Shown: one piece after another, positions 40,208-49,936 of the stretch
Layout: every line of letters starts with the position of its first letter
Position numbering within the stretch: the first letter of the stretch is position 1
DNA from: Synergistaceae bacterium
Lineage (GTDB): Bacteria; Synergistota; Synergistia; Synergistales; Acetomicrobiaceae
Direction of reading: 5' to 3'
DNA length: 54,071 nt
NCBI GenBank assembly: GCA_012518015.1
Contig: JAAYTM010000028.1
Location: 1-54,071 of the forward strand
The notes under the pieces: generated by a model
What the model was told of the DNA's origin: nothing
Databases searched by the model: none
The model's input: the letters and a program-made list of their open reading frames with translations, nothing else
Translations under genes and position numbers: made by a program

Positions 40208-40963
40208 ATGACGAGAAAGGAACTGGCCATTAATATTTACAATTTGATAAAAGAAGGCAAACTCGGTCATAATGGTAAGCTGCCTAGCGAACGGAAGTTA
40301 GCTTCTATGTGTAATGTTACCCGTCCATTGATAAGAGAAGCCCTGGCGATACTCGAAGCGTTCGGTATAATCGAGGTTCGTGATCGACAGGGCATTTTTA
40401 TAAGAGAAAAGTCCTGGAGCGAAATTTCGTTACCCATTTCTTTTTTAGTAGATTGGCCGTTAGATATCCTTCCTCAAGTCTTCGAGGCAAGGCTTATCAT
40501 TGAACCAAAAGCCGCCGCTTTAGCGGCAAAAAGGCGGACTGAGTCGGATCTCGAAAAGCTACGAGAGACGCTCGCTAAAATCGAAGAGCTTTTTAAAGAA
40601 GATAAGCATGAAAAAGCATTATTAGGCGAGAAGTGGAACTCTATCTTTCATGCCCTTGTTGTCGCATCGTCACATAACGACGTTTTATGCAGAATGCACG
40701 AGGGCATTATATGTTTATACGAACGTAACGTATCATCCTTTCCTAAGGAAAATGCGCCTATGCCGTTCGAAAAGTGGCCTGGAGAGATTTGGGCTGAACA
40801 CGCAGGGATAGTTGAAGCTATATCAAGGGGAGACGAAAAAGCAGCTGAAAAGAGAGCATTTCAGCATGTTGCCATCTCCCAAGAACGTATTTATCACTTT
40901 ACTAAATCTTTAGGGCTTAAATTTTTCGTACCACTTACAAATGAACATGTAAAGGAGGATTAA
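40208..40963 (+). CDS. GntR/FadR-family transcriptional regulator
   Basis: LIKEGKLGHNGKLPSERKLASMCNVTRPLIREALAILEAFGIIEVRDRQGIFIREK; FCD-type C-terminus. Confidence 0.92.
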   Translation: MTRKELAINIYNLIKEGKLGHNGKLPSERKLASMCNVTRPLIREALAILEAFGIIEVRDRQGIFIREKSWSEISLPISFLVDWPLDILPQVFEARLIIEPKAAALAAKRRTESDLEKLRETLAKIEELFKEDKHEKALLGEKWNSIFHALVVASSHNDVLCRMHEGIICLYERNVSSFPKENAPMPFEKWPGEIWAEHAGIVEAISRGDEKAAEKRAFQHVAISQERIYHFTKSLGLKFFVPLTNEHVKED

Positions 40964-40967
40964 CCTC

Positions 40968-42224
40968 ATGCACGCGCTTGAAAAGTTGTTGGCGAAAGCT
41001 TCAGGCAAAACTAGGGTCAAACCAGGAGAAATTGTTGAAGCAGAAGTAGATCTAGCCGAAGTAAATGACCTTTACCTGCAGGTTATAAAGTCTTTCTATG
41101 AAATGGGCGGTACAAAGGTAGCACACCCCGAAAAGATTGCCTTCGTTTTTGATCACTATTCTCCTCCCCCCACTATAAAGGCCGCAGATAACCAAAGGCA
41201 GATGAGGGAATTTTGTGAGAAGATGGGCATCAAGATGCTTTTTGATGTAGGAGAAGGAGTATGCCACCAACTTTTGGCGGAAAGCGGTCTTGTGGGGCCC
41301 GGAGAGGTTGTAATAGAGACGGATTCTCACACCACAACCTTAGGCGCCCTGGGTACTTTTGCGACGGGAGTTGGTGCCACAGATCTGGCTATTATCCTTC
41401 TTACAGGTCGTCTTTGGTTTAAAGTACCTCCCATCATTAATATTTGTCTTGATGGCAAGATGTCCGATTTTATCATGGCCAAAGACATAATCCTTCATGT
41501 ATTGGGAAAGCTAAAACAAGATGCTGCTATCTATAAAGCAATTGAATTTACGGGTTCGACGGTCTCGTCTATAAAGATGGATGAACGATTCGTCCTGTGC
41601 AATATGTCAGTTGAAATGGGTGCTAAGACGGCATATATACAACCTGACGAAGTAACTTTTGAATTTCTTGGAGATCAAGGTTCAGAAATAGAAAATTTCG
41701 AAGTCTTTACTACCGATGATGATTTTAATTATTTTGAATCCTACTACGTAGACGTAAGAAATCTATCCCCTCAGGTCGCCCTTCCAGGAAGTGTTGATAA
41801 CGTGTGTGGAATTGAACAAGTAGAAGGGATCCCAATCTCTCAGGTATTTATTGGAACGTGTACAGGAGGGCGATTAAACGACATCAAAATTGCCTCCGAA
41901 ATTTTAAAGGGCAAACACGTAGCGAAAAACGTTCGCTGCATTGTAATCCCAGCATCGAAAAAGATTCTTCAGGAAGCCCTCAAACGTGGTTATGTCCAAA
42001 CCCTCCTAGAAGCCGGAGCGATCTTCGTGACGCCTGGCTGTGGTCCTTGTCTTGGTGCCCATGAAGGGGTGCTTGCCCCGGGCGATGTATGTGTATCGAC
42101 GTCAAGCAGAAATTTTCCCGGACGCATGGGAAGCACAAAAGCTTTCATATACTTAGCTTCTCCCGCTACGGCTGCAGCATCTGCTGCTAACGGCAAGCTC
42201 ACGGATCCACGTAAACTGCTTTAA
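40968..42224 (+). CDS. LeuC-like aconitase-superfamily hydro-lyase, large subunit
   Basis: FDHYSPPPTIKAADNQRQMREFC; VIETDSHTTTLGALGTFATGVGATDLA; FIGTCTGGRLNDIKIASEILKGK; PGCGPCLGAHEGVLAPGDVCVSTSSRNFPGRMGS. Confidence 0.9.
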   Translation: MHALEKLLAKASGKTRVKPGEIVEAEVDLAEVNDLYLQVIKSFYEMGGTKVAHPEKIAFVFDHYSPPPTIKAADNQRQMREFCEKMGIKMLFDVGEGVCHQLLAESGLVGPGEVVIETDSHTTTLGALGTFATGVGATDLAIILLTGRLWFKVPPIINICLDGKMSDFIMAKDIILHVLGKLKQDAAIYKAIEFTGSTVSSIKMDERFVLCNMSVEMGAKTAYIQPDEVTFEFLGDQGSEIENFEVFTTDDDFNYFESYYVDVRNLSPQVALPGSVDNVCGIEQVEGIPISQVFIGTCTGGRLNDIKIASEILKGKHVAKNVRCIVIPASKKILQEALKRGYVQTLLEAGAIFVTPGCGPCLGAHEGVLAPGDVCVSTSSRNFPGRMGSTKAFIYLASPATAAASAANGKLTDPRKLL

Positions 42225-42237
42225 GGAGGGTTAGAAG

Positions 42238-42738
42238 TTGAATCAGATAGAAGGAAAAGTTTTTATCTTCGGAGATAACATAGACACGGATCAAATTTAT
42301 CCAGGCAGATACTTGGAACTTACGGAACCTCAGGATATAGCAGCTCATGTTATGGAAGGAGCAGATGCAACTTTCCCATCCAAAGTTAGCCCTGGAGCAA
42401 TAATCGTTGCTGGTAAAAACTTCGGCTGTGGTTCAAGCCGCGAACATGCCGTTATAACCTTACTTGCAGCGGGTGTAAGAGCCGTAGTCGCTAGATCCTT
42501 TGCCCGCATTTTTTATCGTAACGCTATCAACCGGGGACTTTGCGTGGTGGAAATACCGGAGCTCGATCTTTCAAAAGTTAAAGATGGGCATGAAGCCGTA
42601 ATAGACATCGAAAATGGTGTTATGGCCTTTTCTAATGGATGCGAATTTGTCTTTGTGCCCTTTTCAGAACATATCTTGGAGATCTTAAAGGCAGGCGGCG
42701 TTATTTCCCTTTATAGGTCAAAAATGAAGGAGAGGTGA
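42238..42738 (+). CDS. LeuD-like aconitase-superfamily hydro-lyase, small subunit
   Basis: [67 protein letters not shown]. Confidence 0.9.
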   Translation: MNQIEGKVFIFGDNIDTDQIYPGRYLELTEPQDIAAHVMEGADATFPSKVSPGAIIVAGKNFGCGSSREHAVITLLAAGVRAVVARSFARIFYRNAINRGLCVVEIPELDLSKVKDGHEAVIDIENGVMAFSNGCEFVFVPFSEHILEILKAGGVISLYRSKMKER

Positions 42739-42805
42739 TTTGATAGCCTGATTTTAGAAAGCATTTGTTGATATCACATTAACCAGAGAAGGGGGAAAGT
42801 GCAAA

Positions 42806-43768
42806 ATGAGGCGATTAGTTATAAGTTTAACATCTATTTTGGTCATATTGGCGATATTTGGAACGTTTAGCGGTACGGCGAAAGCAGCATATCCGGAAAG
42901 GCCGATTACTTACGTTATAGCTTTTAATCCAGGCGGAGAATCGGACATTACAGCAAGGGCACAACAACCTCACTTAGAAAAAATTCTCGGAACGCAGGTA
43001 ATTATAACCTATAAAATCGGCGGCGGCGGGGCAGTAGGATGGTCGGAAATAGTGCGCGCAAAACCTGATGGCTATACGATTTGTGGTCATAACATACCTC
43101 ACATAATACTACAGCCGCTTCAGCGGAAGGATACAGGTTATAAAACATCAGATATAAATACCGTTTGTTGGTTTGAGGCAACGCCCAACATGTTAGTCGT
43201 TCCTGTAGATAGCAAGTTTAAAACCCTTGACGATTTCGTTAAATACGCTAAAGAGCATCCTGGTCAAATAACCCTTGGCGGAAGTGGAAGTTACAGTGCA
43301 AATCACCTCGGGACGGTTGAATTTAATGAGGCGGCGGGTATCGATACCGTTTACATTCCTTTTACTGGTTCAGGCGATGCCGTTCCTGCATTTTTAGGAG
43401 GTCATGTGACTGGATTAATGACCTATACCACCATGGCTGCAAATTATAAAGATCAAATGCGACCCTTAGCTGTAGCTACAGAAGAGCGTTTATCGTTATT
43501 CCCAGATGTTCCTACGTTTAAAGAACTTGGCTACGACTTTGTAGAAGGTGCTTATAGAGGTATATGTGTGCCTCCCAAGACACCCGATGAAATAGTAAAT
43601 AAATTGGCTGATGCCTTCAAGCAGGTTAATGAGACACCTGAGTATAAAGAAATGATGGAGTCGATGGGATTTCAAATGGTTTTTTACGGACCGGAAGAGT
43701 CGAAGAAGTTTGTCGAAGAACGCACAGAGTATTACAAAAGAATATTGGACAAATTGGAAATGAAATAA
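42806..43768 (+). CDS. TTT substrate-binding protein (TctC family), copy 2
   Basis: Signal peptide; AAYPERPITYVIAFNPGGESDITARAQQPHLEKILGTQVIITYKIGGGGAVGWSEIVRAKPDGYTICGHN. Confidence 0.93.
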   Translation: MRRLVISLTSILVILAIFGTFSGTAKAAYPERPITYVIAFNPGGESDITARAQQPHLEKILGTQVIITYKIGGGGAVGWSEIVRAKPDGYTICGHNIPHIILQPLQRKDTGYKTSDINTVCWFEATPNMLVVPVDSKFKTLDDFVKYAKEHPGQITLGGSGSYSANHLGTVEFNEAAGIDTVYIPFTGSGDAVPAFLGGHVTGLMTYTTMAANYKDQMRPLAVATEERLSLFPDVPTFKELGYDFVEGAYRGICVPPKTPDEIVNKLADAFKQVNETPEYKEMMESMGFQMVFYGPEESKKFVEERTEYYKRILDKLEMK

Positions 43769-43815
43769 ATCGCAGTTAAAAGTGGCCTGTAGATCTGGGA
43801 GGGGTGATTTGAACG

Positions 43816-45336
43816 ATGGGTATATTTTTAGATGCGTTTATTAATGTTCTTGCTTTTAAGAATCTTGCTGCCATGACTTTACTCATTCCACTAGGCATGA
43901 TGGCCGGAGCCCTGCCCGGGTTTACGGCCACTATGGCAGTGGCAATATTGGTCCCATTTACCTTTGCTATGGATCCTGTAATGGGACTTATATGTGTAAG
44001 CGCCGTGTATTGTTCAGCCATATACGGCGGTGCTTTTCCTGCTATCCTGATCAACACCCCAGGGACGCCTTCCTCAATCGCTACATGCTTTGACGGATAC
44101 CCCATGACATTGCAGGGAAGGGCGCAAGAAGCTTTATTTACTATTGCATTTGCTTCGCTTGTCGGGGGTTTTATCGGCACAATTGGGCTTATAGCATTTT
44201 CATTGCCTTTGGCGAAGATTGCCCTCAAATTCGGTCCCCCTGAGTACTTCTGGGTAAGTATTTTTGGTCTTACTATTATCGCAGGACTTTCAGGCGATTC
44301 CTTATTAAAAGGTGTAGCGGGAGGGATACTTGGATTACTAATTAGCACTATTGGCATTGCTCCCGTTGGTGGTGATGTGAGATTTACCTTTGGCATATCC
44401 TCGTTTCAAGGCGGCGTAGAGCTCATTTCAGTTTTGATTGGTTTCTTTTGTATACCAGAGGTTTTTAAGATGGCACGAAATCCCGTTGGTTCCTATTTGA
44501 AAAACACTAGCGTTGGCAGTACCGTTGAGGGCTATAAAGAAGCCATATTTAAGGGATTTCGAAACGCTTTTGCTGATGTAGTTAACCTTATAAGATCTTC
44601 TATTATTGGACTTTTCGTAGGGATTTTACCAGGCGCTGGCGGTAATATTTCCAACTTAATAGCTTATAACGAAGTTAAAAGGGCTTCCAAAAACCCTGAG
44701 AGCTTCGGTAAGGGGAATCCTCAAGGGATCGTAGCTACAGAAACGGCTGATAAAGCAACAATTATGGGATCTTTCGTACCGCTTCTTACCTTAGGTGTTC
44801 CAGGATCTCCAGTAGCAGCAGTTGTTTATGGAGCTTTAATGATTCAGGGACTCAACCCCGGACCCGAACTTTTTACAAAACATGCGGAGATTACATACAC
44901 ATTTATGACGTCCTTCTTCGTGGCCACGGCTCTTACCGTATTAATTGGAATGTTTGCTGGTGTTTTGTTCTACCAAATTATAATGCGATTGCCAATCCGC
45001 GTATTAGTGCCAGGAATTTTGCTTCTGACCATCGTGGGTTCCTATGCCGTGAGGAATAATTTCATGGACGTAATATTTATGCTTGGAAGTGGATATCTCG
45101 GTTATGTACTTGGGAAGTTGGGATTTAGTCCAGGCCCGGTTGTCTTGGGGCTTGTGCTAGGTCCGATCGCTGAGAAAGGACTAGTACAGGGGTATTTGAT
45201 GGGAAACAGCATATCTCCAGGCATGCCATGGGTAATATTTTTCACAAGGCCTATATCAATCGTTTTGATTGTGATTTCTTTGATATCCGCTTTGTGGCCC
45301 TTTTATTCAGCTCGTAGAAGAAGGAGGGCTGCCTGA
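43816..45336 (+). CDS. TTT large membrane subunit (TctA family), copy 2
   Basis: GALPGFTATMAVAILVPFTFAMDPVMGLICVSAVYCSAIYGGAFPAILINTPGTPSSIATCFDGYPMTLQGRAQEAL. Confidence 0.95.
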   Translation: MGIFLDAFINVLAFKNLAAMTLLIPLGMMAGALPGFTATMAVAILVPFTFAMDPVMGLICVSAVYCSAIYGGAFPAILINTPGTPSSIATCFDGYPMTLQGRAQEALFTIAFASLVGGFIGTIGLIAFSLPLAKIALKFGPPEYFWVSIFGLTIIAGLSGDSLLKGVAGGILGLLISTIGIAPVGGDVRFTFGISSFQGGVELISVLIGFFCIPEVFKMARNPVGSYLKNTSVGSTVEGYKEAIFKGFRNAFADVVNLIRSSIIGLFVGILPGAGGNISNLIAYNEVKRASKNPESFGKGNPQGIVATETADKATIMGSFVPLLTLGVPGSPVAAVVYGALMIQGLNPGPELFTKHAEITYTFMTSFFVATALTVLIGMFAGVLFYQIIMRLPIRVLVPGILLLTIVGSYAVRNNFMDVIFMLGSGYLGYVLGKLGFSPGPVVLGLVLGPIAEKGLVQGYLMGNSISPGMPWVIFFTRPISIVLIVISLISALWPFYSARRRRRAA

Positions 45337-45776
45337 TGATGTTGAATTCAGATCTTTATGGTGGTCTTGTTATGCTTGTTTTTGCGGCTATGTTTTGGTT
45401 TCATATTGGAGATTTTACTAAATTCGGGTTGATGTTTCCAAAAGTCATTATAGTGCTTTTGGCCGTTACTGGGATCGCATTAATAGTAAAATCTAAAATC
45501 AAACCGCAGTACGTTGAGTCTTTCATAAAAGAAATTAACAAGTACATGACAGCAACTATGCTGTGGTCGCTAATATGGGTCGTTTCGGCAAATTACGTTG
45601 GGTTTTTCGTGGCTAGTACAATCTCCATGTGGGCCATCCAGTGGACACTTAGCGATGAGCGCAATCTCAAGACTACTATTCTGTCGCTGGCTGTGGCAAT
45701 TGGAAGTGTTTTTGTAATATATTATGTTTTTACTCAATATTTATATATTTTCTTCCCACAAGGCTTTCTTTTCTAA
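45336..45776 (+). CDS. TTT small membrane subunit (TctB family), copy 2
   Basis: 146-aa four-helix protein directly overlapping the tctA stop. Confidence 0.82.
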   Translation: MMLNSDLYGGLVMLVFAAMFWFHIGDFTKFGLMFPKVIIVLLAVTGIALIVKSKIKPQYVESFIKEINKYMTATMLWSLIWVVSANYVGFFVASTISMWAIQWTLSDERNLKTTILSLAVAIGSVFVIYYVFTQYLYIFFPQGFLF

Positions 45777-45793
45777 AGATGAGGTGGTTTCAC

Positions 45794-47056
45794 GTGTTGA
45801 TGAATATGAAATATGGTAAATCGGAACTTTCGTTTAATATAGATCAAGACAGAGTAACCAAAATACTTGAACCCAACGAGAGACCGGGCATTGAAGATGC
45901 CCTACGGGGTGTGCAAGAAGCGTTAAATAATCCTATAGGTGTTCCCCCTTTGAAAGAATTGGTCAATAGAAAAAATCCAAAGAGTGTCGTGATAGTCGTG
46001 AATGACATCACTCGACCCACTCCTTATGAGAGTTTACTTCCGCCTTTGCTCGAAAATCTTCATGCAAGCGGTATAAGCAAAGACCAAATCACTTTTCTTA
46101 CAGCTACAGGCATCCATGATCCTCATACCCATGAGCAGAACGTGGAAGTGTACGGCAAAAATTTAGTCGATGAGTATAAATTTGTCTCTCATTGCGCTGA
46201 TGACGTTTCTTCTTTGCTCGAGTTTGGCGAACTTTCTACGGGTTTAAATTTAACAATTAATAGATTGGCTGCAGAGGCGGATTTCCTAATCACTTTGGGT
46301 GTAATTATGCCCCACTATTTCGCTGGATTTTCCGGTGGAAGAAAAAGTATTTTGCCAGGAGTGGCAGGCAGAGTATGCATAGAAAAAAATCATTCTCGCA
46401 TGGTGTATCTCATGGATGACCTTCCTCCTTTAAGGCGAAATCCCGTGAACCTTGAAATGATAGAAGCAGCTAAACTTGTTGGAGTGGACTTCATTTTAAA
46501 CGTAGTGACAAACAGCAAAAAGGAGATAGTAAAAATCGTAGCAGGGGATTTGGAAAGCGCTTGGTACGAAGGTGCATCAGTATCATCTGATATGTACGAT
46601 GTACCCATTGAAAGTAAAGCTGATGTTGCTATTGTGAGCGCTGGAGGATACCCGAGGGATATTAACGTTTATCAAGCTCAAAAAGCACTTGATCATGCCG
46701 ATAAGGCAACTAAACTTGGTGGGACCATTATCTTGATCGCAGAATGCTCACAAGGGTATGGAGAGTGTACTTTCGAAGAGTGGATGCGCGATGCAAAACG
46801 TCCTAGCGACGTGATCGAACGTATAAAGAAGAAATTTGCCATGGGCGGACATAAGGCTTACGGCATATGCAAAGTGGCCGAAGAAAAGGAAATAATATTG
46901 ATTTCTTCTTTATCAAAAGAGCAAACGGAAGGTCTGTTCATGCGCAAGATGGATTCTGTTGAAGAAGCGATAAAATACGCAGAAAAGAAGCACGATAGGC
47001 CGAATTACATATTAATGCCTTACGGCAGCCTGACGGTTCCCGCGCTTTGTAAATAG
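45794..47056 (+). CDS. LarA-like nickel-pincer hydroxyacid racemase/epimerase family
   Basis: VVNDITRPTPYESLLPPLLENL; FLTATGIHDPHT; ITLGVIMPHYFAGFSGGRKSILPGVAG (lysine context of the pincer cofactor); exact start (GTG 45794 / ATG 45800) uncertain. Confidence 0.88.
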   Translation: MLMNMKYGKSELSFNIDQDRVTKILEPNERPGIEDALRGVQEALNNPIGVPPLKELVNRKNPKSVVIVVNDITRPTPYESLLPPLLENLHASGISKDQITFLTATGIHDPHTHEQNVEVYGKNLVDEYKFVSHCADDVSSLLEFGELSTGLNLTINRLAAEADFLITLGVIMPHYFAGFSGGRKSILPGVAGRVCIEKNHSRMVYLMDDLPPLRRNPVNLEMIEAAKLVGVDFILNVVTNSKKEIVKIVAGDLESAWYEGASVSSDMYDVPIESKADVAIVSAGGYPRDINVYQAQKALDHADKATKLGGTIILIAECSQGYGECTFEEWMRDAKRPSDVIERIKKKFAMGGHKAYGICKVAEEKEIILISSLSKEQTEGLFMRKMDSVEEAIKYAEKKHDRPNYILMPYGSLTVPALCK

Positions 47057-47099
47057 TTTTTAACGGACGTATCTATCGCAGAGATGTGAGGTGGATCTT

Positions 47100-48434
47100 A
47101 TGGATTCAACAAATGAAGAAATGCTAGAAAAAGCCAAAAAGCCTGCAGAAGAAGCAATAAAATTGCATCGTTTCTATCACGGGAAAATGCAGACAGTGCC
47201 AAAGTGCTGCATTAGGGACATATCGGACTTCGCCATATGGTACACGCCGGGCGTGGCGGAACCATGCAGGCAAATACAGAAAAATCCCGATCTAGTTTAC
47301 GAATTTACCAATAAAGCCAACGCGATAGCAGTTGTGACCGACGGGACAAGAGTGTTAGGCTTAGGTGATATAGGACCTGAAGCTGGATTGCCTGTGATGG
47401 AAGGAAAGTGTATGCTCTTTAAATACCTCGGTGGCGTTGATGCCGTAGCCATCTGCCTTGACACAAAAGATCCTGATAAATTTATAGAGACGGTTAAGAA
47501 TTTAACTCCAGCCTTTGGAGGAATTAACCTGGAGGACATCGCCCAGCCAAAATGCTTTTACATACTTGACGAACTTAGGAAGGATTGCAAGATACCTGTA
47601 TGGCATGACGATCAGCAGGGAACGGCTGCGGTTAACTTGGCAGGTTTATATAGCGGACTTAAAATCACTGGCAAAAAAATCGATGATATAAAAGTTGGCT
47701 TCTTAGGTTGCGGGGCAGCAAACGTGGCTACAATAAGGATATTAATTAGCGCAGGCGTTAACCCTAAAAACGTGCTAATTACGGATAGTAAAGGTGTTAT
47801 TTACTCGGGGAGAAGCGATCTTGATGACGTAAAGTATGACGTTAAGCGCCATCTCGCTCAAATTACAAATCCTGATGGCATAAGCGGAGGCCAAGAAAAA
47901 GTTTTCGAAGGCGCAGATGTGGTGTTTTGTTATACCAAGCCGGGGCCTGATGTGGTGAAAAAAGAATGGGTCGCAAAGATGGCCAATGACGCAATGCTCT
48001 TTGCTTGCGCCAATCCAGTACCTGAAATATGGCCCTGGGAGGCTAAAGAGGCTGGCGCTCGAATCGTGGCCACGGGTAGATCCGATTTTCCGAATCAAAT
48101 AAATAACTCTTTAATCTTCCCTGCTGTATTTAGGGGGACGTTGGACGTAAGGGCATCTGCGATCACTGATGAGATGTGCATTGCCGCAGCTAAGACGCTT
48201 TCTGATTGTGCAGAAAAAATAGGCTTGCATGAGGATTATTTGATACCGACTATGGACGAGACGTGGGTGTATCCACAAGTTGCTGCATCAGTGGGAGTAA
48301 AGGCGATTGAGCAGGGCCTGGCAAAAATTACCATGTCTCGGGACGAATTGATCCAGGTGGCGGAAGAGAAAATAAGAATTGCTCAAGAGACCACAAAGAT
48401 GCTTATGAAAGAAGGGTTGATAAAATCTGTATAA
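47100..48434 (+). CDS. Malic enzyme (oxaloacetate-decarboxylating malate dehydrogenase)
   Basis: YTPGVAEPCRQIQKNP; VTDGTRVLGLGDIGPEAGLPVMEGKCMLFKYLGGVDAVAICLDTKD; WHDDQQGTAAVNLAGL. Confidence 0.95.
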   Translation: MDSTNEEMLEKAKKPAEEAIKLHRFYHGKMQTVPKCCIRDISDFAIWYTPGVAEPCRQIQKNPDLVYEFTNKANAIAVVTDGTRVLGLGDIGPEAGLPVMEGKCMLFKYLGGVDAVAICLDTKDPDKFIETVKNLTPAFGGINLEDIAQPKCFYILDELRKDCKIPVWHDDQQGTAAVNLAGLYSGLKITGKKIDDIKVGFLGCGAANVATIRILISAGVNPKNVLITDSKGVIYSGRSDLDDVKYDVKRHLAQITNPDGISGGQEKVFEGADVVFCYTKPGPDVVKKEWVAKMANDAMLFACANPVPEIWPWEAKEAGARIVATGRSDFPNQINNSLIFPAVFRGTLDVRASAITDEMCIAAAKTLSDCAEKIGLHEDYLIPTMDETWVYPQVAASVGVKAIEQGLAKITMSRDELIQVAEEKIRIAQETTKMLMKEGLIKSV

Positions 48435-48613
48435 TTTTTAAATAAAATGGCCGATATCATATTTAGGGATTGTTAGCATTACTGAGTATCTTTAGATCCA
48501 CGATGAAATCGAGGGTTTAGCCATCTGTTTCTTTGTCCTTAAATTGTACTTTGATGGCAAATGCTTATTTTTCCAAGACTAAGTCTAATGTGAATTGCGT
48601 TTTTTGGCATAAT

Positions 48614-48670
48614 GTTATGGTGGCAAGAGCCTCCTTTACAACGAGTTTAGTTGGTTTTTGCTACCATAAC
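48614..48670 (+). promoter_or_regulatory. 13-bp inverted repeat in the malic enzyme - tctC3 intergenic region
   Basis: GTTATGGTGGCAA (48614-48626) pairs with TTGCTACCATAAC (48658-48670), one G-U, 31-nt loop. Confidence 0.6.
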
Positions 48671-48718
48671 AATTTTTATGTCAAATTTTCCATGCAAGAA
48701 TTATGTAGCTCGATCTCT

Positions 48719-48747
48719 TTGACAAGGTATAATAATAGTGATAATAT
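48719..48747 (+). promoter_or_regulatory. Sigma70-type promoter of third TTT operon
   Basis: TTGACA (48719-48724), 17-nt spacer, TAATAT (48742-48747). Confidence 0.6.
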
Positions 48748-48776
48748 TTCGCCAGAATGTAGTTAACGATGCCAAT

Positions 48777-48795
48777 AATGCTAACAATGCTAACA
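48777..48795. repeat. 9-bp direct repeat AATGCTAAC x2 just upstream of tctC3
   Basis: AATGCTAACAATGCTAACA; preceded by the imperfect copy GATGCCAAT; inverted copy TGTTAGCATT at 48471-48480. Confidence 0.7.
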
Positions 48796-48820
48796 TATAG
48801 TTAAATGGGGAGGGTATAAA

Positions 48821-49798
48821 ATGAAAAAAGTATTGTCGATTTTATTTATTGTAGCCTTAGCGTTGTCTTTGACCGCAAGTTTAGCTAAGGCAGGCGGGGC
48901 AGATGCAGCAAGCGATTATCCCAAAAGACCCGTTCAAGTCATTGTAGCTTACAAGGCAGGAGGAGGTACTGACGTTGGTGCCAGAATACTTTGCTCTGTT
49001 GCAGAAAAAATACTAGGACAACCTTTGGTGATCGTAAACAAACCTGGGGCTGATGGCGAGTTGGGATATACGGAGCTTTGCATGGCGGATCCCGATGGCT
49101 ATACCATAGGGTTTATAAATCTTCCTACATTTGTAAGCCTGCCCTTGCAAAGAAACACCAGGTATAAAAAAGAAGACGTTGAACCGATCTTGAACCATGT
49201 TTACGACCCTGGCGTGATAGTTGTGAGAGCTGATAGCCAATGGAATACCATAGAAGAATTTATACAATATGCGAAGGACCATCCCGGAGAAATAACGATT
49301 TCAAATAATGGCACGGGGGCTTCGAATCATATTGGGGCAGCCCACTTTGCCACATTGGCTGGTATCAAGGTCACGCATGTACCCTTTGGCGGCAGTGCAG
49401 ATATGTTAGCAGCTTTAAGAGGTGGGCATGTAAATGCTACCGTTGCCAAAATAAGTGAAGTTGCAAGTCTTGCAAAAAGTGGGGAGCTAAGGATATTAGC
49501 CTCATATACGGAAGAGAGATTAGATGGTTTCGAAGACGTCCCCACGCTAAAGGAAAAGGGTTATGACGTCTTGTTTGGCTCAGCGAGGGGCTTAGTTGCG
49601 CCTAAGGGTACTCCCAAGGAAATTATTGCAAAGCTTCATGATGTATTCAAAAAAGCTATTGAATCTCCGGAACACATGGAAAAGGCTAAAAATGCGAACC
49701 TTCCGATTAAATATATGGGACCCGAAGAACTTAGAGAATATATGGAAAAGGAAGAAAGATATCTAAAAGAGGTAGTCCCAACGCTTGACCTAAGTTAA
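48821..49798 (+). CDS. TTT substrate-binding protein (TctC family), copy 3
   Basis: Signal peptide; ASDYPKRPVQVIVAYKAGGGTDVGARILCSVAEKILGQPLVIVNKPGADGELGYTELCMADPDGYTIGFIN. Confidence 0.93.
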   Translation: MKKVLSILFIVALALSLTASLAKAGGADAASDYPKRPVQVIVAYKAGGGTDVGARILCSVAEKILGQPLVIVNKPGADGELGYTELCMADPDGYTIGFINLPTFVSLPLQRNTRYKKEDVEPILNHVYDPGVIVVRADSQWNTIEEFIQYAKDHPGEITISNNGTGASNHIGAAHFATLAGIKVTHVPFGGSADMLAALRGGHVNATVAKISEVASLAKSGELRILASYTEERLDGFEDVPTLKEKGYDVLFGSARGLVAPKGTPKEIIAKLHDVFKKAIESPEHMEKAKNANLPIKYMGPEELREYMEKEERYLKEVVPTLDLS

Positions 49799-49860
49799 AG
49801 CAGATATAAACTCGACTTAGAAACTCGATATAATACATTGAAATAGATATAATCTTACAA

Positions 49861-49890
49861 GGAGAGGGTGTAAATTACCCTCTCCCTTTT
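49861..49890 (+). promoter_or_regulatory. Intercistronic hairpin with short T-tract between tctC3 and tctB3
   Basis: GGAGAGGGT GTAAATT ACCCTCTCC CTTTT. Confidence 0.7.
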
Positions 49891-49936
49891 GCAAAAAGCT
49901 CATTTGCATCCTAGAAGGGAGAAAAGAGACGATAAT

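Noticed and set aside
40968-42738. LeuCD as leucine biosynthesis isopropylmalate isomerase
   Set aside because: No leuA or leuB nearby; context is organic-acid uptake with LarA-like and malic enzyme genes, and the small-subunit loop is atypical.
48533-48766. 77-aa ORF MSLNCTLMANAYFSKTKSNVNCVFWHN...
   Set aside because: Spans an inverted repeat and a good promoter; composition not protein-like.
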